DNA from: Watersipora subatra
Lineage: Eukaryota; Bryozoa; Gymnolaemata; Cheilostomatida; Watersiporidae
Reading direction: 5' to 3'
Length of the DNA stretch: 64,000 bases
Assembly (NCBI RefSeq): GCF_963576615.1
Contig: NC_088708.1
Span: forward strand, 60,623,196-60,687,195
A program made the position numbers and the translations under genes. Position 1 is the stretch's first letter; every line of letters starts with the position of its first letter. The notes beneath the pieces were generated by a model. That model had not been told where the DNA came from. It searched no databases and worked only from the letters and a program-made list of their open reading frames with translations. Below are positions 1 to 12,600 of the stretch, in pieces.

Positions 1-626
1 AAGAGAAGAGATTTTAATAGCATCAACTAAAGGAAACTGATGATGTCTATGCATTACATATGGAAGTCAATTTATCCAAACCAACTATCCTTACTATACT
101 CGTATCTGCCGTCTTCCTTTACCTTTCTGCTATCCTGTTCTAAGTGATCTGCTAACATCGATTGCATGTCTAACTTTGTTTTTATAACTCTTATACTGTG
201 AGTTAAAACTCCAAGCATATTGAATATTCATGGAATATAGAATTAAAGTTAGCATTTAGAATATTCATATTGTTCCCTAGATGAAAACAACAAACACTGA
301 CCAACCAATAAAATGGTTATTTCAGCCAAGGGTACACACCACCTCAGCAACTCAACTATATTAGTCAGAAATCTATATTAATAATTCCCAATATGCTATT
401 GTGTGTGTCTGTCTGTTAACTTGCATAAATACTATGCGTGTCCGCACTTTTTGGTCGATTTCATCCACACTCCACACGAGTATGATCGATCCATGCCTTC
501 CGCCAAGTTGCTAAAAATATTTAGCCTTAAAAGCTCTGTCTGGTCCCAAACATCTGGCCTTCAGCATCCCCCTGCAGACTCTCCGATTGAAAATGAAGGA
601 AATCGCGAACATCACCAGATTCACTA
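1..626. other. no gene recognised, left edge
   Basis: This A+T-rich stretch holds no exon I can place. A 75-codon plus-strand open frame at 403-630 has no recognisable domain and runs up to the tandem array that follows. The stretch lies downstream of the VPS8 3' end. Confidence 0.5.
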
Positions 627-1012
627 CTAGTTACATCTAGTTACTAGTTACATATAGTTACTAGTTACATCTAGTTACTAGTTACATCTAGTTACTAGTT
701 ACATATAGTTACTAGTTACATCTAGTTACTAGTTACATCTAGTTACTAGTTACATCTAGTTACTAGTTACATATAGTTACTAGTTACATCTAGTTACTAG
801 TTACATCTAGTTACTAGTTACATCTAGTTACTAGTTACATCTAGTTACTAGTTACATCTAGTTACTAGTTACATCTAGTTACTAGTTACATCTAGTTACT
901 AGTTACATCTAGTTACTAGTTACATCTAGTTACTAGTTACATCTAGTTACTAGTTACATATAGTTGCTAGTTACATCTAGTTACTAGTTACATCTAGTTA
1001 CCAGTTACACGT
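627..1012. repeat. 17-bp minisatellite, about 22 copies
   Basis: The unit TAGTTACTAGTTACATC is repeated head to tail with few substitutions (ATC to ATA in some copies, and a G at 966). The unit contains the partial palindrome TAGTTACTAG. The array lies 3' of VPS8 and codes for nothing. Confidence 0.95.
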
Positions 1013-1197
1013 ACTTTCAAGAGTATTATCTCATGAAAACATTCAATGCTCCTGTTCAACACAAGATTGTACCTTATTTGATTGGTTTTTTGAGTCTGGC
1101 ATAATTGGTCAGATACTGAATTGACCGAAAGGAAAAATTCTGAAGTGTTGAAGAATATTCTACTAAACATTCCATGTGAAAATATCATGAATCCAAT

Positions 1198-1203
1198 TTT
1201 ATT
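1198..1203 (-). terminator. candidate VPS8 polyadenylation signal
   Basis: TTTATT on the plus strand reads AATAAA on the VPS8 strand, about 280 bp beyond the proposed stop codon. The position is reasonable for a cleavage signal, but A+T-rich DNA contains many such hexamers. Confidence 0.3.
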
Positions 1204-1483
1204 AAATTCGTATGCAAATTTTTATCATAACAGCTGAGCAATGAGTAATAAATAATATGTCATACAATTATCATGTGAGAAAAAATGATAGGCTGTGTGG
1301 CTATAGCATTCATAAATACTAACTCAATAGATGTAGATGAGCCCGCAAGAAATGGCTATTTACTCCGTGTGACAAAGGCAGCAGGCATGAAAACTTGAAA
1401 CTCTGTCAGCGGCAGGACTGAAATGACTCCAGACTAGGACTAGCCGCTTGACCACTGTAAAAGTCAGGGTCTTCAAGTTACGG

Positions 1484-3675
1484 TCACGTTTTATCCAGCA
1501 TGTTGTTGTCGATACAGGAAGGTGGAATGAGACGGAGGGAGATGTCAGATGTCCCCATCGGTCCACGGCGTCTACGGTTGAGCTTGTGTTTTCCACGTGG
1601 CTCCAGTTCCTCCTGTGGGAGATTAGCAAAAACATGAGCGAATCGGTTGCCTAGTATTCAGCAATTACCCAATCAAAAAGTTATACTCATAGCACTAGTA
1701 TTTATAACATTGTTGTCACCCACAAATGTATCATTCAATTTACACATAGCGCATTTGTAAGAGATAGTGTTTCCAAAAGATTTATTTATCAATAATCATA
1801 TCTTGAAAACAAGTCTGCTAAAAGGATAAATAAATTGAGAAACTAATCTTGTGTTTTGAGATAATGAGATTTAGTCTACCTGAGGATCGTCTGTATCGAT
1901 GGAGCCGGCTCGAGCACTGAGCATTCTCTATAATGACATGAAGTGCATTATTTCGTGTACATACATGTGTATTATGCATTATTGTGTATTATATTATGTA
2001 CATACATGTACATAATGTTTTGTACATACATGTTCAATTGTTTTTATGTACATACATGTACATAAAACACAATATATCAATGAATGTGCTAAAAAACAAG
2101 CAAGCAAATGACAAATAAAAGCCGGTCAATCGCAAAAAAGGGTAAAATTGATTAATACTGCTGATGTATGGCCTACTTAATGGGACATGACAGCTTGAAG
2201 AATGTCACTGCCGGTGTCATGCTAAAAAAAACTTTTTTGCACTATCTTGTGGTGTGCGCTGGTTATCTGGCAAGTGTCAGAACAGGCATACCACTGGCGA
2301 GTCATTCCAGTTGAGTAGAGAACAGCGGTGCATACTGTAGCCTTTTAGGATAAGAAACACATATTTTTCAAAAATGCCATTAGTGATTGGAATCCTTATA
2401 TTTCTGATTGTCAAAAAACCAGTAAAAGCAGTAATGCTTCATTATTGTGACAGCAAACAAGATAAGGCATGTCGACATGAAATACCTATATACCAAAAGT
2501 AGCTTTCTGGCATAATTGAAGAGTGGCCAGTACCATGTAGGCTTTTCTAAATTAGTGGTACAGCAGGGAGCTTGCTAGTTGGCACTCTCTGAGCATTTTA
2601 TATAATTATGGGCAACAGTGTATTTCAGCACAAGTAAATTATAGTTGTTTTAAAGCAAGAAAAAAAAACTCTGATGCCCTCCCTGTAGCTCTGGCTGCGG
2701 TTAAACTTATCTTTACCAAACCTTGACCTTTTCATTTTGTGTCCAAGATAAAAAGAAATGCGGTGGAGTCATTAGAAGGATTTCACCTGTAGATTGGAGG
2801 AAAGCCTAGTTCTTGTAGAATTGTCCTGTTGGCTGCAGACATAACAAGCGTAGACTAGCGAGTCATCGGTGGATTGAGCAAGGGCTCCGCATCTTTCCAG
2901 ACACGAGTCATGAAATAGGTGACCACACCTGCGACATGAAGCATTGAATGTGTGACAACACCTGCCTGACCATTGAATATGTGAGCAGACTTGCCATATG
3001 AAGCATTGAATATGATGCTTGCTTGTTTGTAACATAAGCAACGGATTACAGGGAGCACATCTGCAGAGTTAGTAGTGAAACTGTTGAGCATGTATGTATT
3101 TGTCTAGTGAGCTATTGACTTGTGAGCCTGTTTGAAAAAAACCTGAAGTGTCGCATGATGGATCGCAACTGCAATAATGGCTGAGCTCTTTATCAGAAAA
3201 CCAGAGGTAGATACCATTAAAAAAACATGATATCGACAAATGGGGATGATTAGTAGCGTTACGCAAAATAAGTGCAATGATATTTAAGAAAATAGACAAA
3301 CAGATCTAAATTGAATAGAGCCCTTGATATTGCAGACAATAAGACAGCTGTGACAGTCGTCATTGATGATATAAAATGGCAAATGTGACAGGCTCAGCAG
3401 ATGGAATAAATGTAACTGGTACTCAAGGCTGGCCGTCTACTCAGTGTATCACATTTGTAAGTTACAGCAGTAGCAATTGACCTAAATCTCTCAGAACTAA
3501 TCGCCCACCTGAAAACTCTGAGCTGCGAGGTGACACTGCTTGAGAGCACCTGCCTATTACAGTAAGAGCATCTGTCTCGACTGGGCACAAAAGCTTTACT
3601 TTGCATTGCTTTCTGCTCCCTCATTTGATTGAGCAAATCTCCGTGCATCATGTTACTGAGCGTGCTGCGCAATGT
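1484..3675 (-). CDS. VPS8: VPS8 RING domain and C-terminus
   Basis: Exon 3675-3550 ends with the first RING cysteine pair (CSYC). Exon 2928 onward carries CGHLFHDSC and the final pair CYVC. A 26-nt segment at 3168-3143 has good splice sites and exactly the phase needed to join them, giving a 12-residue spacing between CSYC and CGH that suits a RING. The RING exon either stops at TAA 2774-2772 or splices at CAG|GTGAAA (about 2780). Two further exons look genuine: 1916-1880, ending SIDTDDPQ, and 1612-1484, containing ISLRLIPPS and a TGA stop, which resembles the QLQLIPPP end of vertebrate VPS8. These two join each other in phase. Confidence 0.7.
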
Positions 3676-6600
3676 CTGTCAAGACACAAACACATGTGTA
3701 GAATATGATGCGTGAATATGTGATGTTAAGCTGGAAGTTACTAAGCTGGAAGTAACTATAAATGCAAAGGTACAAAATCTGTTTTGAAAAATCATAAAAA
3801 AGAACCTCTTTTTACTAATTGTCATATAATTTACTGAACAATAGTAATAATAGAAATGATAAACCAGGTCAGCAAAAAATTCAGCAAACTTGAAGCTACT
3901 AGTGTTCTCAAGTTGGAGTTTAACCACCATAAACATCGAAATAAAATTTATAGTGTAAAAGCATGACCAGCCAAAAAAGAACTGAGTATAGGTTTTGGTG
4001 CCTGGAGATGTTCATTTACAAATCGAACCTTCTCATAGTTGTAGGTGTGGATCATGCCTAGTACAAGATCTTTAACATCTCCAAACCTTCCTTCACCAAA
4101 AGTGAACTCTTTTACAATCTTCGACATGATGGCTGGCAGTTCTATATACTCCATCATACTGTTCAGCACTTGGCGGCTGGCATCCTTGAACAGGCTGAGG
4201 TGAGGGTTGTCCACAGGAAGCTTTTGGTGGGGCTCCATAACAGAGTCGAGAAGAGGAAACCAGAGAGCCTGATCAAAAGATATTTTCATTGCACAACAGT
4301 TTTCGGGTTCTCGCTGATGGCCTTAAGCGCAAATAAAAAAGCTTTCACAAGGGTTCGAGCTCAAAAAGTGGAAGATGAAAAACTTCAAATGAGTTTTTAC
4401 GGGTGCGAGATAATAATTTGTTATTATTTAGATAAATTCCCTGCTTCAACTCCAAGTGAAAAAGCAGATTCAGCAATCAATGATTTCTAGCAGCTTTTTC
4501 AGCAATCAATGATTTCAGCGGATTCTAGCAATCAATGGAAGAAGTAATTGAGGGGCTTCCTGACACGAACTGTAGTTTGCGTGGTACTTGATAGGAACCG
4601 GCTGAGTGCATGAACCGAAGTCAGAACCGCAAGCCAGATGTCTAATGACTCACATATAGATAATTGCTAGTAAAGTTAGCTATTGAGACTCTTAATGACC
4701 AGTTGTCACAGTATTTGCTAACACCTGATGATAATAAAACTTGATCGCCCTGAAACTATTTAAATCTAGATTATTATTATTATTATTCATAACAACTGTA
4801 GAAGGACGAAAACTGCTTTCTCTTATCCATACAATATCCCCAAAATATGGAGCTGCCTTGCTCGCTGGTACCTACTCTGCCGTAACATAGAAACTCTAAG
4901 TTGAATGTCTGATGTAAACATAACAGGCGGTTAAGTCTATTTTATTGTCTTTCAACTGGTCAAAATTATAACCTTATTATTGTAGCCGGTGGTAAAGATA
5001 TCATTAATCAACAACCGAACTTGATTATGAAGCCGAGTTCTCTAAATCAAAGTGAAACAAAATAATTTTTGCTTCGCATGGAATTTAAAATAATGTTCTT
5101 TTACTGCGGTGGAAGCTTTGCTGAATATAAAAACTTACTTAAGAAATACCCATTGCATAGTCATCAAAACTATGGTTAGTTTCTGCTAAAACTTGGCCTT
5201 TTGTTGAAAGTTAGAAAAATTTAGGAGACGATATTTATTTCAGATAATACTTTTCTGTGTCCAAACAGTCTAAAATATAAATCCATTATGTGCTGCAGTT
5301 TACGTTAAAGCAACATTTCTAAACAAAACATGTTTTGTTCACCAAATAGAGCAATTGTCATATTTGCTTCCATATAAGATAGGTTTATTTGCTGTTTGCT
5401 CTAGAAATTAGAAATTTTGGAATAAGAAAAAGTTCAAAGAGCATCTTTGAAAACTGCCAAGTTAATATAAATGTAAAAGACTCACCTTGCATTGTGTCTC
5501 CGTAAGTTTGCTGCCGTTTCTCTGACAAAGTCCAATCAGCTTAATGAGTAAACTTTCCAGCTGCTGGCTGAGTATCAGGGTATCTGTCAGTACACATAGC
5601 TCTATTGACTAGTAATAGAGGTAAACATATATCTATTGACTAGTAATAGAGGTACACATAGCTCTATTGACTAGTAATAGAGGTACACATAGCTCTATTG
5701 ACTAGTAATAGAGGTACACATATATCTATTGACTAATAATAGAGGTACACATATCTCTATTGACTAGTAACAGAGGTATACATATCTCTCTTGACTAGTA
5801 ATAAAGGTACACATATATCTATTGACTAGTAATAGAGATACACATATATTTATTGACTAATAATAGAGTTATGCATATATCAATTGACTAGTAATAGAGG
5901 TAGACATATATCTATTGACTAGTAATAGAGGTTATCTAGACACAGAGCACTTTTGATTCTAAATGCCTGAAGTTAATGTACTGGGAGTTCATACTGGAAG
6001 TTATAATCTTTACAATAATAAGAACCGTGCCTGTCTATCTGAAGCCACGGCTGGATGTGGGGAAAAGATTGCATCAGACAGGATTTGAACCTACAATATT
6101 CGACGTTTTCGCCCGGTGCACTACCACCTGCAGTACCAACCAGTAGGCTACCTGCGCTGCCACCTGCACTATCACCCGGTAGGCTACCACCTGCCCTACC
6201 ACCCGGTATGCTACCACCCGGTACGCTACCACCCGGTACGCTACCACCTGGTATGCTACCACCCGGTACGCTACCGCCCGGTACGCTACCACCCGGTACG
6301 CTGCCACCTGCACTACCACCTAGTACGCTACCACCTGCACTACCACCTGGTACGCTACCACCTGCACTACCACCCGGTACGCTATCACCTGCACTACCAA
6401 CCGTACGCTATCACCCAGTGCCCTACCACCTGCACTAATTGTTCACTTTCATCGATGTTAGAGTTATTGCGCACATACTGTACTTATTCACTGCGGTTCA
6501 TTAGCACTCATGACAATCTCTTGCAGCACACTAGCCTGCCAGGGTACTGGTTATATAAAACAATACATATATAGAATAGACAAGTATTTATTGGCAGTAA

Positions 6601-9600
6601 ACAACATATACCGGTAAATTCATCCGCTCATAAACATATACACCAGAGACATGGTAACTTACTATTTGTGTTCTTGGAAGCCCGTGGATCTGTTACTAGC
6701 TCTAAGAACAGCTCTATCTTCTCCTTGAATGTCTAATGAGTAAAAATGCAACATAGTGTGAACTTACAAAACAGCAGACTAAGTCAACTAGTCGTAGGGT
6801 CAAATGAGCTAAACTTACTTTCATCATCATATCGAAGGCCTCCTGTATTCGACCCATCTTCTCCAGCAGGTATGACATGGAGTCATATTGGTGATATTTC
6901 TGACAAATCTGTAGACAAAAACTGACTTGATGATATATCATGAGAAGTTGTAAGCCAAGAAAATCTGTTCACTAAACACATTAGTTAAACAGGTCATTTA
7001 TTAGATATTCATAGACATAGATATTTGAGCGGATTTTCGATTCTCTAGCAAACATGACATTCCTTCAGTCTTTGATAATAATTACTTTTATCAAAATTTG
7101 AAATACGAGGGGAATTCCGAGGAAATTTTTGCCTTCAGATGCGAGACAAATTTGAGATAAGAGCATACGAGATGATTTCCGATGCAGCCGCTAGGTAGAT
7201 GAGTATGTGAGAGGCTTACAAAAACAGCATCGCTTCATTTTTCTCATCGAATAGAAAAAGGATTTACAAAGGCTGGCTAAAAGTGAAGACGAAAGCAAGC
7301 CTAAAGATGAGGCAAGAGCCAAACCGGAAAAAATTAATAAAAATAAAAGCAAACTAGAATTAAGTTTAGTGTGAGATTAAAATTTATTTTAAAATGTGCG
7401 CATAATAAGCTAAATTCATTTAAGTTGAACGTAGATTTTATGTCATGTGACGTAGTGTCACAAAGGTGTCATGTATCAAACGTGTCTCTGTCAAGTGTCT
7501 CGCACACCGCTGTTAGCTGCTACCGTCTGTCTCAAAGATAAGAACATCATACATAACTGTACATAATAATGTCACCTTTTATTGCTGATCATAACCATTA
7601 CATAGGTATTTGTTATTTTGTCAGCATAGATTTTCAAGTAAAACAATTAAAAACCTGTTTTTATTGTAATATCCTGTTTTTAGGGGTGTTTTTTCCAAAG
7701 TTGGGAATCGATCAATTTGTATTTAGTTATTTTATATAAAAAAGATGATTTGAGATACACATGAATTGACATACAGGCATATGGTCAAGTTGTATGTCAA
7801 GGTATTATTGTAATTATCTTACTTTAATGCAAAACCAATTCCTATGACCAAATGCCAACGATTGTTAAACTATGCAGTGCGAAAAAATTTGAAACGATTC
7901 AAAGAGACACCACATTGCTACTTGAAAGAGACTCTGTACTACAAACAAACATATACTCCTTAATTAAAATTCTTACTAGGCGAGCAAGAACATGCTGTAC
8001 ACACCTCGTACACAGACCCGGCAGTGTAGCCATCAGTTGTTTTAAGATAGAGCTCGACAGAGCCGCTGTCAAATTTACACATCCTCTCTATGTAGATATC
8101 ATGCAAGTTAGCATCTAGTGAGGGCATCTCGCTGTCCCTAAATATCAGTCAACGCCGATTAGTGGCCATAGATTCAATCAATGCAAAACTTGAAACAAAA
8201 AATCACACAATCTATAGCTAAGCCTAAGATGTTTTTACAGGGAAAGATGACAGCCATTGAAAACGATCTGTACCTTTCAACCAAAAGTGCTTTAAGCAAA
8301 GAATATTGTGTCCTCTCTTCGCTATCTAGTGTACGTATGACTTTTAGCCAGTCAACTCTGACAATATTTGTGAGCAGTGAAACTGTCTGAGACGCGTCAC
8401 ATTCGACGAGAGCCTGCAAATGAGAAACTCAGTTGTTCAAGCGATTTTTGCTAGCCTTTCCATGACTAGGTGAAAAATCTAGAGAAATTATCTCGCTAAC
8501 AATTTCATTAAGTTAGGCAAACAGAAGCCTGAGCCTTACAACCTCGTCATGCTATGACGAACCAGTTAATACTAGATTACCTAAAGGGTGCATAATATGT
8601 ATGACAGTAATCACGCATATACAATACAATATAGAGGTTCCCTACCAGCGGTCACAAAACAGCCTCCTATTAGCCTTCTGTCCTAGCTTTTGGTGTTCAT
8701 AATGACATGCAATGGCAATATATAATATAGCTATATGTCCTAAGTCTATGTCTAAGTATATATATATACACACCTAGACAGACTAAGGTATATATAACTA
8801 GACATATGTATTACTGTTGTTTCATGAGTTAGACATGGGTAGTATGCCCACTGCCATAAAACCTTCAGAAAAAAATGGAACAGCTAGAAGCTAGAGAGCG
8901 GGCTTCAGGAAAGACTAAAGACAGCAGTTTAAATGCCTGCTAGACATAACTGAATAGCCTGGGTGTGTGATGACAACTTTTAAACTCAAGTTGGGTTGCT
9001 TTTTATTTAGCGTTTAGAAAAAATTACCTTCAATCATTTGGATATTAAACTAACATCCAGCCTCTTCCTTAATTTCACCGGCCACGCCATTAAAATTACA
9101 AAAACAATATAACCAACTCGATAAAAAAAGAGCTCAAGATACGAGCCACAGAAAAAAAAACAAGTAAGAGCAACCTTGAGATGCGAGAGAGTCACTTGTG
9201 TGATCTTGTCATGTATATTAGCTGATTGTCTGTCATTCAAAGTAAGTTCTATGAAGGAGAAGGCCTGGTGACAGCGAGACGGGTCCTCCAAATATGTTAA
9301 TAGAATTTTATCATGTAAATTATGCTTTTTGAAGATATACTCGCACACTCGAAACCTGCAACAATAAGATGACATAGTTTGCTCAACAGAAATAACCTTA
9401 ACTGTCTTCTACCAGTGACAGTGACTTATCATACTTTCAAATAACAGTCTTGTAATTGTTATTCTTTTCTAAGCATCAGATGAGCTAACATGGGTTTTTA
9501 GCAAAAAAGGAATTTTGGTCTTATTTTCTCTTTGATGACATATGTCAATCCAGCCGCCAGTTCTCACACTCAGGTTATAGCAAATAAATAATACACTGTG

Positions 9601-12600
9601 TTTCTTGACTGGATGTAATGGAAGTTTGAACCTCCAGCCTCCTGCGTGATGAGTTATTACCCAATAATCCAGAGGTAAACTACATTAATTAGAGATAAAT
9701 TTGATAAGCCTTTGTAAGTTAAAATACTTTTCCAAACCAAATGCTGAGGACAACATGAGATTGAGGAAGTGGCACATGGAGACATGGTTTAGAGAAATAA
9801 ATTAAAATATTCCTATGCAAGTTGACAAAAAACATTTGGAATGAATGTATCAGTTAGATACAGTGTCCTGTAGTAATATACACAACATAATAAACATGAC
9901 AGTAGTGCTGTGAAGGAATGAATTACAATGACAACTTAAAAAAAGACCCTCTACCAACTTGGATCAAAAGCAAAACTAAGATTGGCTTTGTGTTAAATAG
10001 TGAAACAGAATAATCATGAATATGATGCATAAGTACTTTAAGGCTAGGCTTGTTCAACAAGTGCTTACAGATTGGCATGCTCAACAAGTGCTTACAGATT
10101 GGCATGCTCAACAAGTGCTTACAGATTGGCATGCTCAACAAGTGCTTACAGATTGGCATGCTCAACAAGTGGTAAATGTTGACACGCTCATCAAATACCT
10201 GCAAGTAGGCAGGCTCAGCAGATACTTACAGATTGGCATGTTCAGCCATGAGTAGTATTTTATCTGCATCGATCTGAAGTTCCTTTTCAACTGTAAGCAA
10301 CTCGAGGAGAGCTTCCTGCCGCTCCTCTTTATGAGAGTCGTCTCCTCGCTTGCATAGAAACTCTATTATCTGGTAACATCATGTTAGGTCACCGTTGTGT
10401 GACAGTAATAATACCGATATTGTCAAGTATTGGTTATTCACATTATTGCAATAGCTGCCCGTTAGATTTGTCAACCCTTATTAACAAGACTTGTTAACAC
10501 TCACATACATGTGTAAAACAGTTTTACATATGCGCACACAGTGCAATGTTATTAATAATAAATAATGCCTCGCATTTCCATAGTAATTGTATTATTTGAA
10601 TATTTAATAAAACAGAGATGCTTGAAATACTGCAAAAAAATTAATTTGTTATTTCAGACAGGCAGCCGATGGTGTCTGACACCTTTTCAGGATAAACTGT
10701 GGCCAACTAGTGGTCAGCTAGAGGTGCAAGGGCACTGACCTATTTCTGGTGCTAGGCCTGAAGAGGCCCCACACACTCACCTGATCAAACAGATTTCTAC
10801 TAAGATGCAGAGTGGTACAGTGTCGAGCCAGCTGTCTGGCAAGAAATAAGAAGAGCATTCCATGTTGTGTGGGGGTGTAACCAGAGCCCTCGACCACAAT
10901 CTGCAGCAAGATATCCACCACCCTCTGCCTTTGCCCTGCACTAAAACGTAATTTAAATGTTTACTCTTGAGAATCTACAGATGACAGTTACAGATGATGA
11001 GCAGCTGTTTTGTAAGGTACCTGTATGAGCATCAGGTTAACCCCCACTGCAACAAAGCATATCGGTAAAACTGCCTCCTCTTTCTTCTACTATAGGATGG
11101 TTCCTCGCTAAACACCCACAGATGATATGAATAGCACAATTCATAAAACGGCAGATTTACAACAGAAAAGATTGACATATAGATTATATATAGGGTAACA
11201 CGAGTACGCTTTGCCTAGTCCTAATGTCCATACGAATAGAGATTATGTTCTACAACCTTTTACCAGTAGATATCATTTAATGCTCTGTTTAACAATAGTC
11301 CTCTAATTGCATCTAATTACGTGGACAGACAACAACATATATATTTAAGCTGTGGAGTAAGATATTCATAATACATAGATGAAAGACACCAACCTGTCAG
11401 CACCACCAAACTCTGGCTCCTCAAAAGCCAAAGCCATCACATTGAGAAACTCTCTTGTATCAAAGTCTAGAAATGTCCTCATGTGCGGGTAAGCCTTTTC
11501 ACCTGCAACATGCATGAGTTAACTATAAATATTGTCAGCATAGTATGAACATGCTCTTCTACTAGTGGCTATAGGGTTGCCTATCAGCATGGAATTCCTT
11601 GCCAATTAGGCTTCCACCCTTCCACCCTCCTCCTCTACTGGTGGCCATACATGGGTTGCCTATCATAAGTCATCAGCATGGAACTCCTTGCCAATCTGGT
11701 TAAGGAAAATTGATAGTCATGATGGTTTTAGGGCTGCTTTGAAGCAGTACTTGCTGGACTCTCTGGAATAAATCTGTTCTGATTTCTTTTGCTTAAACAA
11801 CCATGTTTCAAACCATGTCTTCATTAATAATCTCATCTGTTAATGCGGGCTCTGCGCCTCGAATAGCCATGCTACTGCGCATATGGGCCCTACTTGCGCC
11901 TTACTTTTTTATCATCTTGTTATATTATGATTTAATGTACGTAAAACAAACAAACAAACAAACAAACAAACAAACAAACAAACAAACATACTCGACTGAC
12001 ACTATGCCAGCTTTCTCATTGAAAACAGCAAATATGTTACAACTTTTTATAACCAACATAAAACACTACTTGCTAATGAGTCTTCAACTGTCAGTACATG
12101 TACCTGCACCTACCTAGTCGGCTCTGGGTTCAATAATGAACAGCGTAACACTGATGCTAGCCATCCTCAGGTGACATATACGTAACAAATGTTTTCAGAG
12201 TTGTCTTACCATAAACATACTACTTAGCCAGAAAGATTAGTCTTTTAGCTACCCTATGGTACCGATCTGTTTAGTTTACAAGTCATGTGACCTTGGACAA
12301 TTTCTATTTAGTTCATTCTAAGTTTGAAGTAACTTATTATGAACTATAAAGCTAGAAAGATTATAATATAAGGTGTAACAATGTATTAGTGTAAACTAGT
12401 GTAATAATATAAAATTGCAAGTTTCGTTTTGATATTACAAAATATAGGTGTAAATTTATGTAAATTGAAGTGAAATATTGAATATCTTGATTTTACAGTA
12501 ATGATAATGTGGGGGCTAACAGCAAATGCACACTCACCACTTGAAGGAGAATCTGTATGTAGACATGTGAGGGTCTTGAAAATGCTTTTTTTGACGTCCT

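Noticed and set aside
3948-4289. Separate 113-aa gene on the minus strand
   Set aside because: Its sequence is the VPS8 exon 4268-4029 plus flanking intron; the ATG is intronic.
6055-6574. 127- and 152-codon plus-strand open frames and an 81-codon minus frame
   Set aside because: All are translations of a 15-bp minisatellite in three frames; none has a domain.
10016-10255. 79-codon plus and 93-codon minus frames
   Set aside because: They translate the 27-bp array derived from the VPS8 donor. A possible readthrough form of VPS8 is noted as a finding instead.
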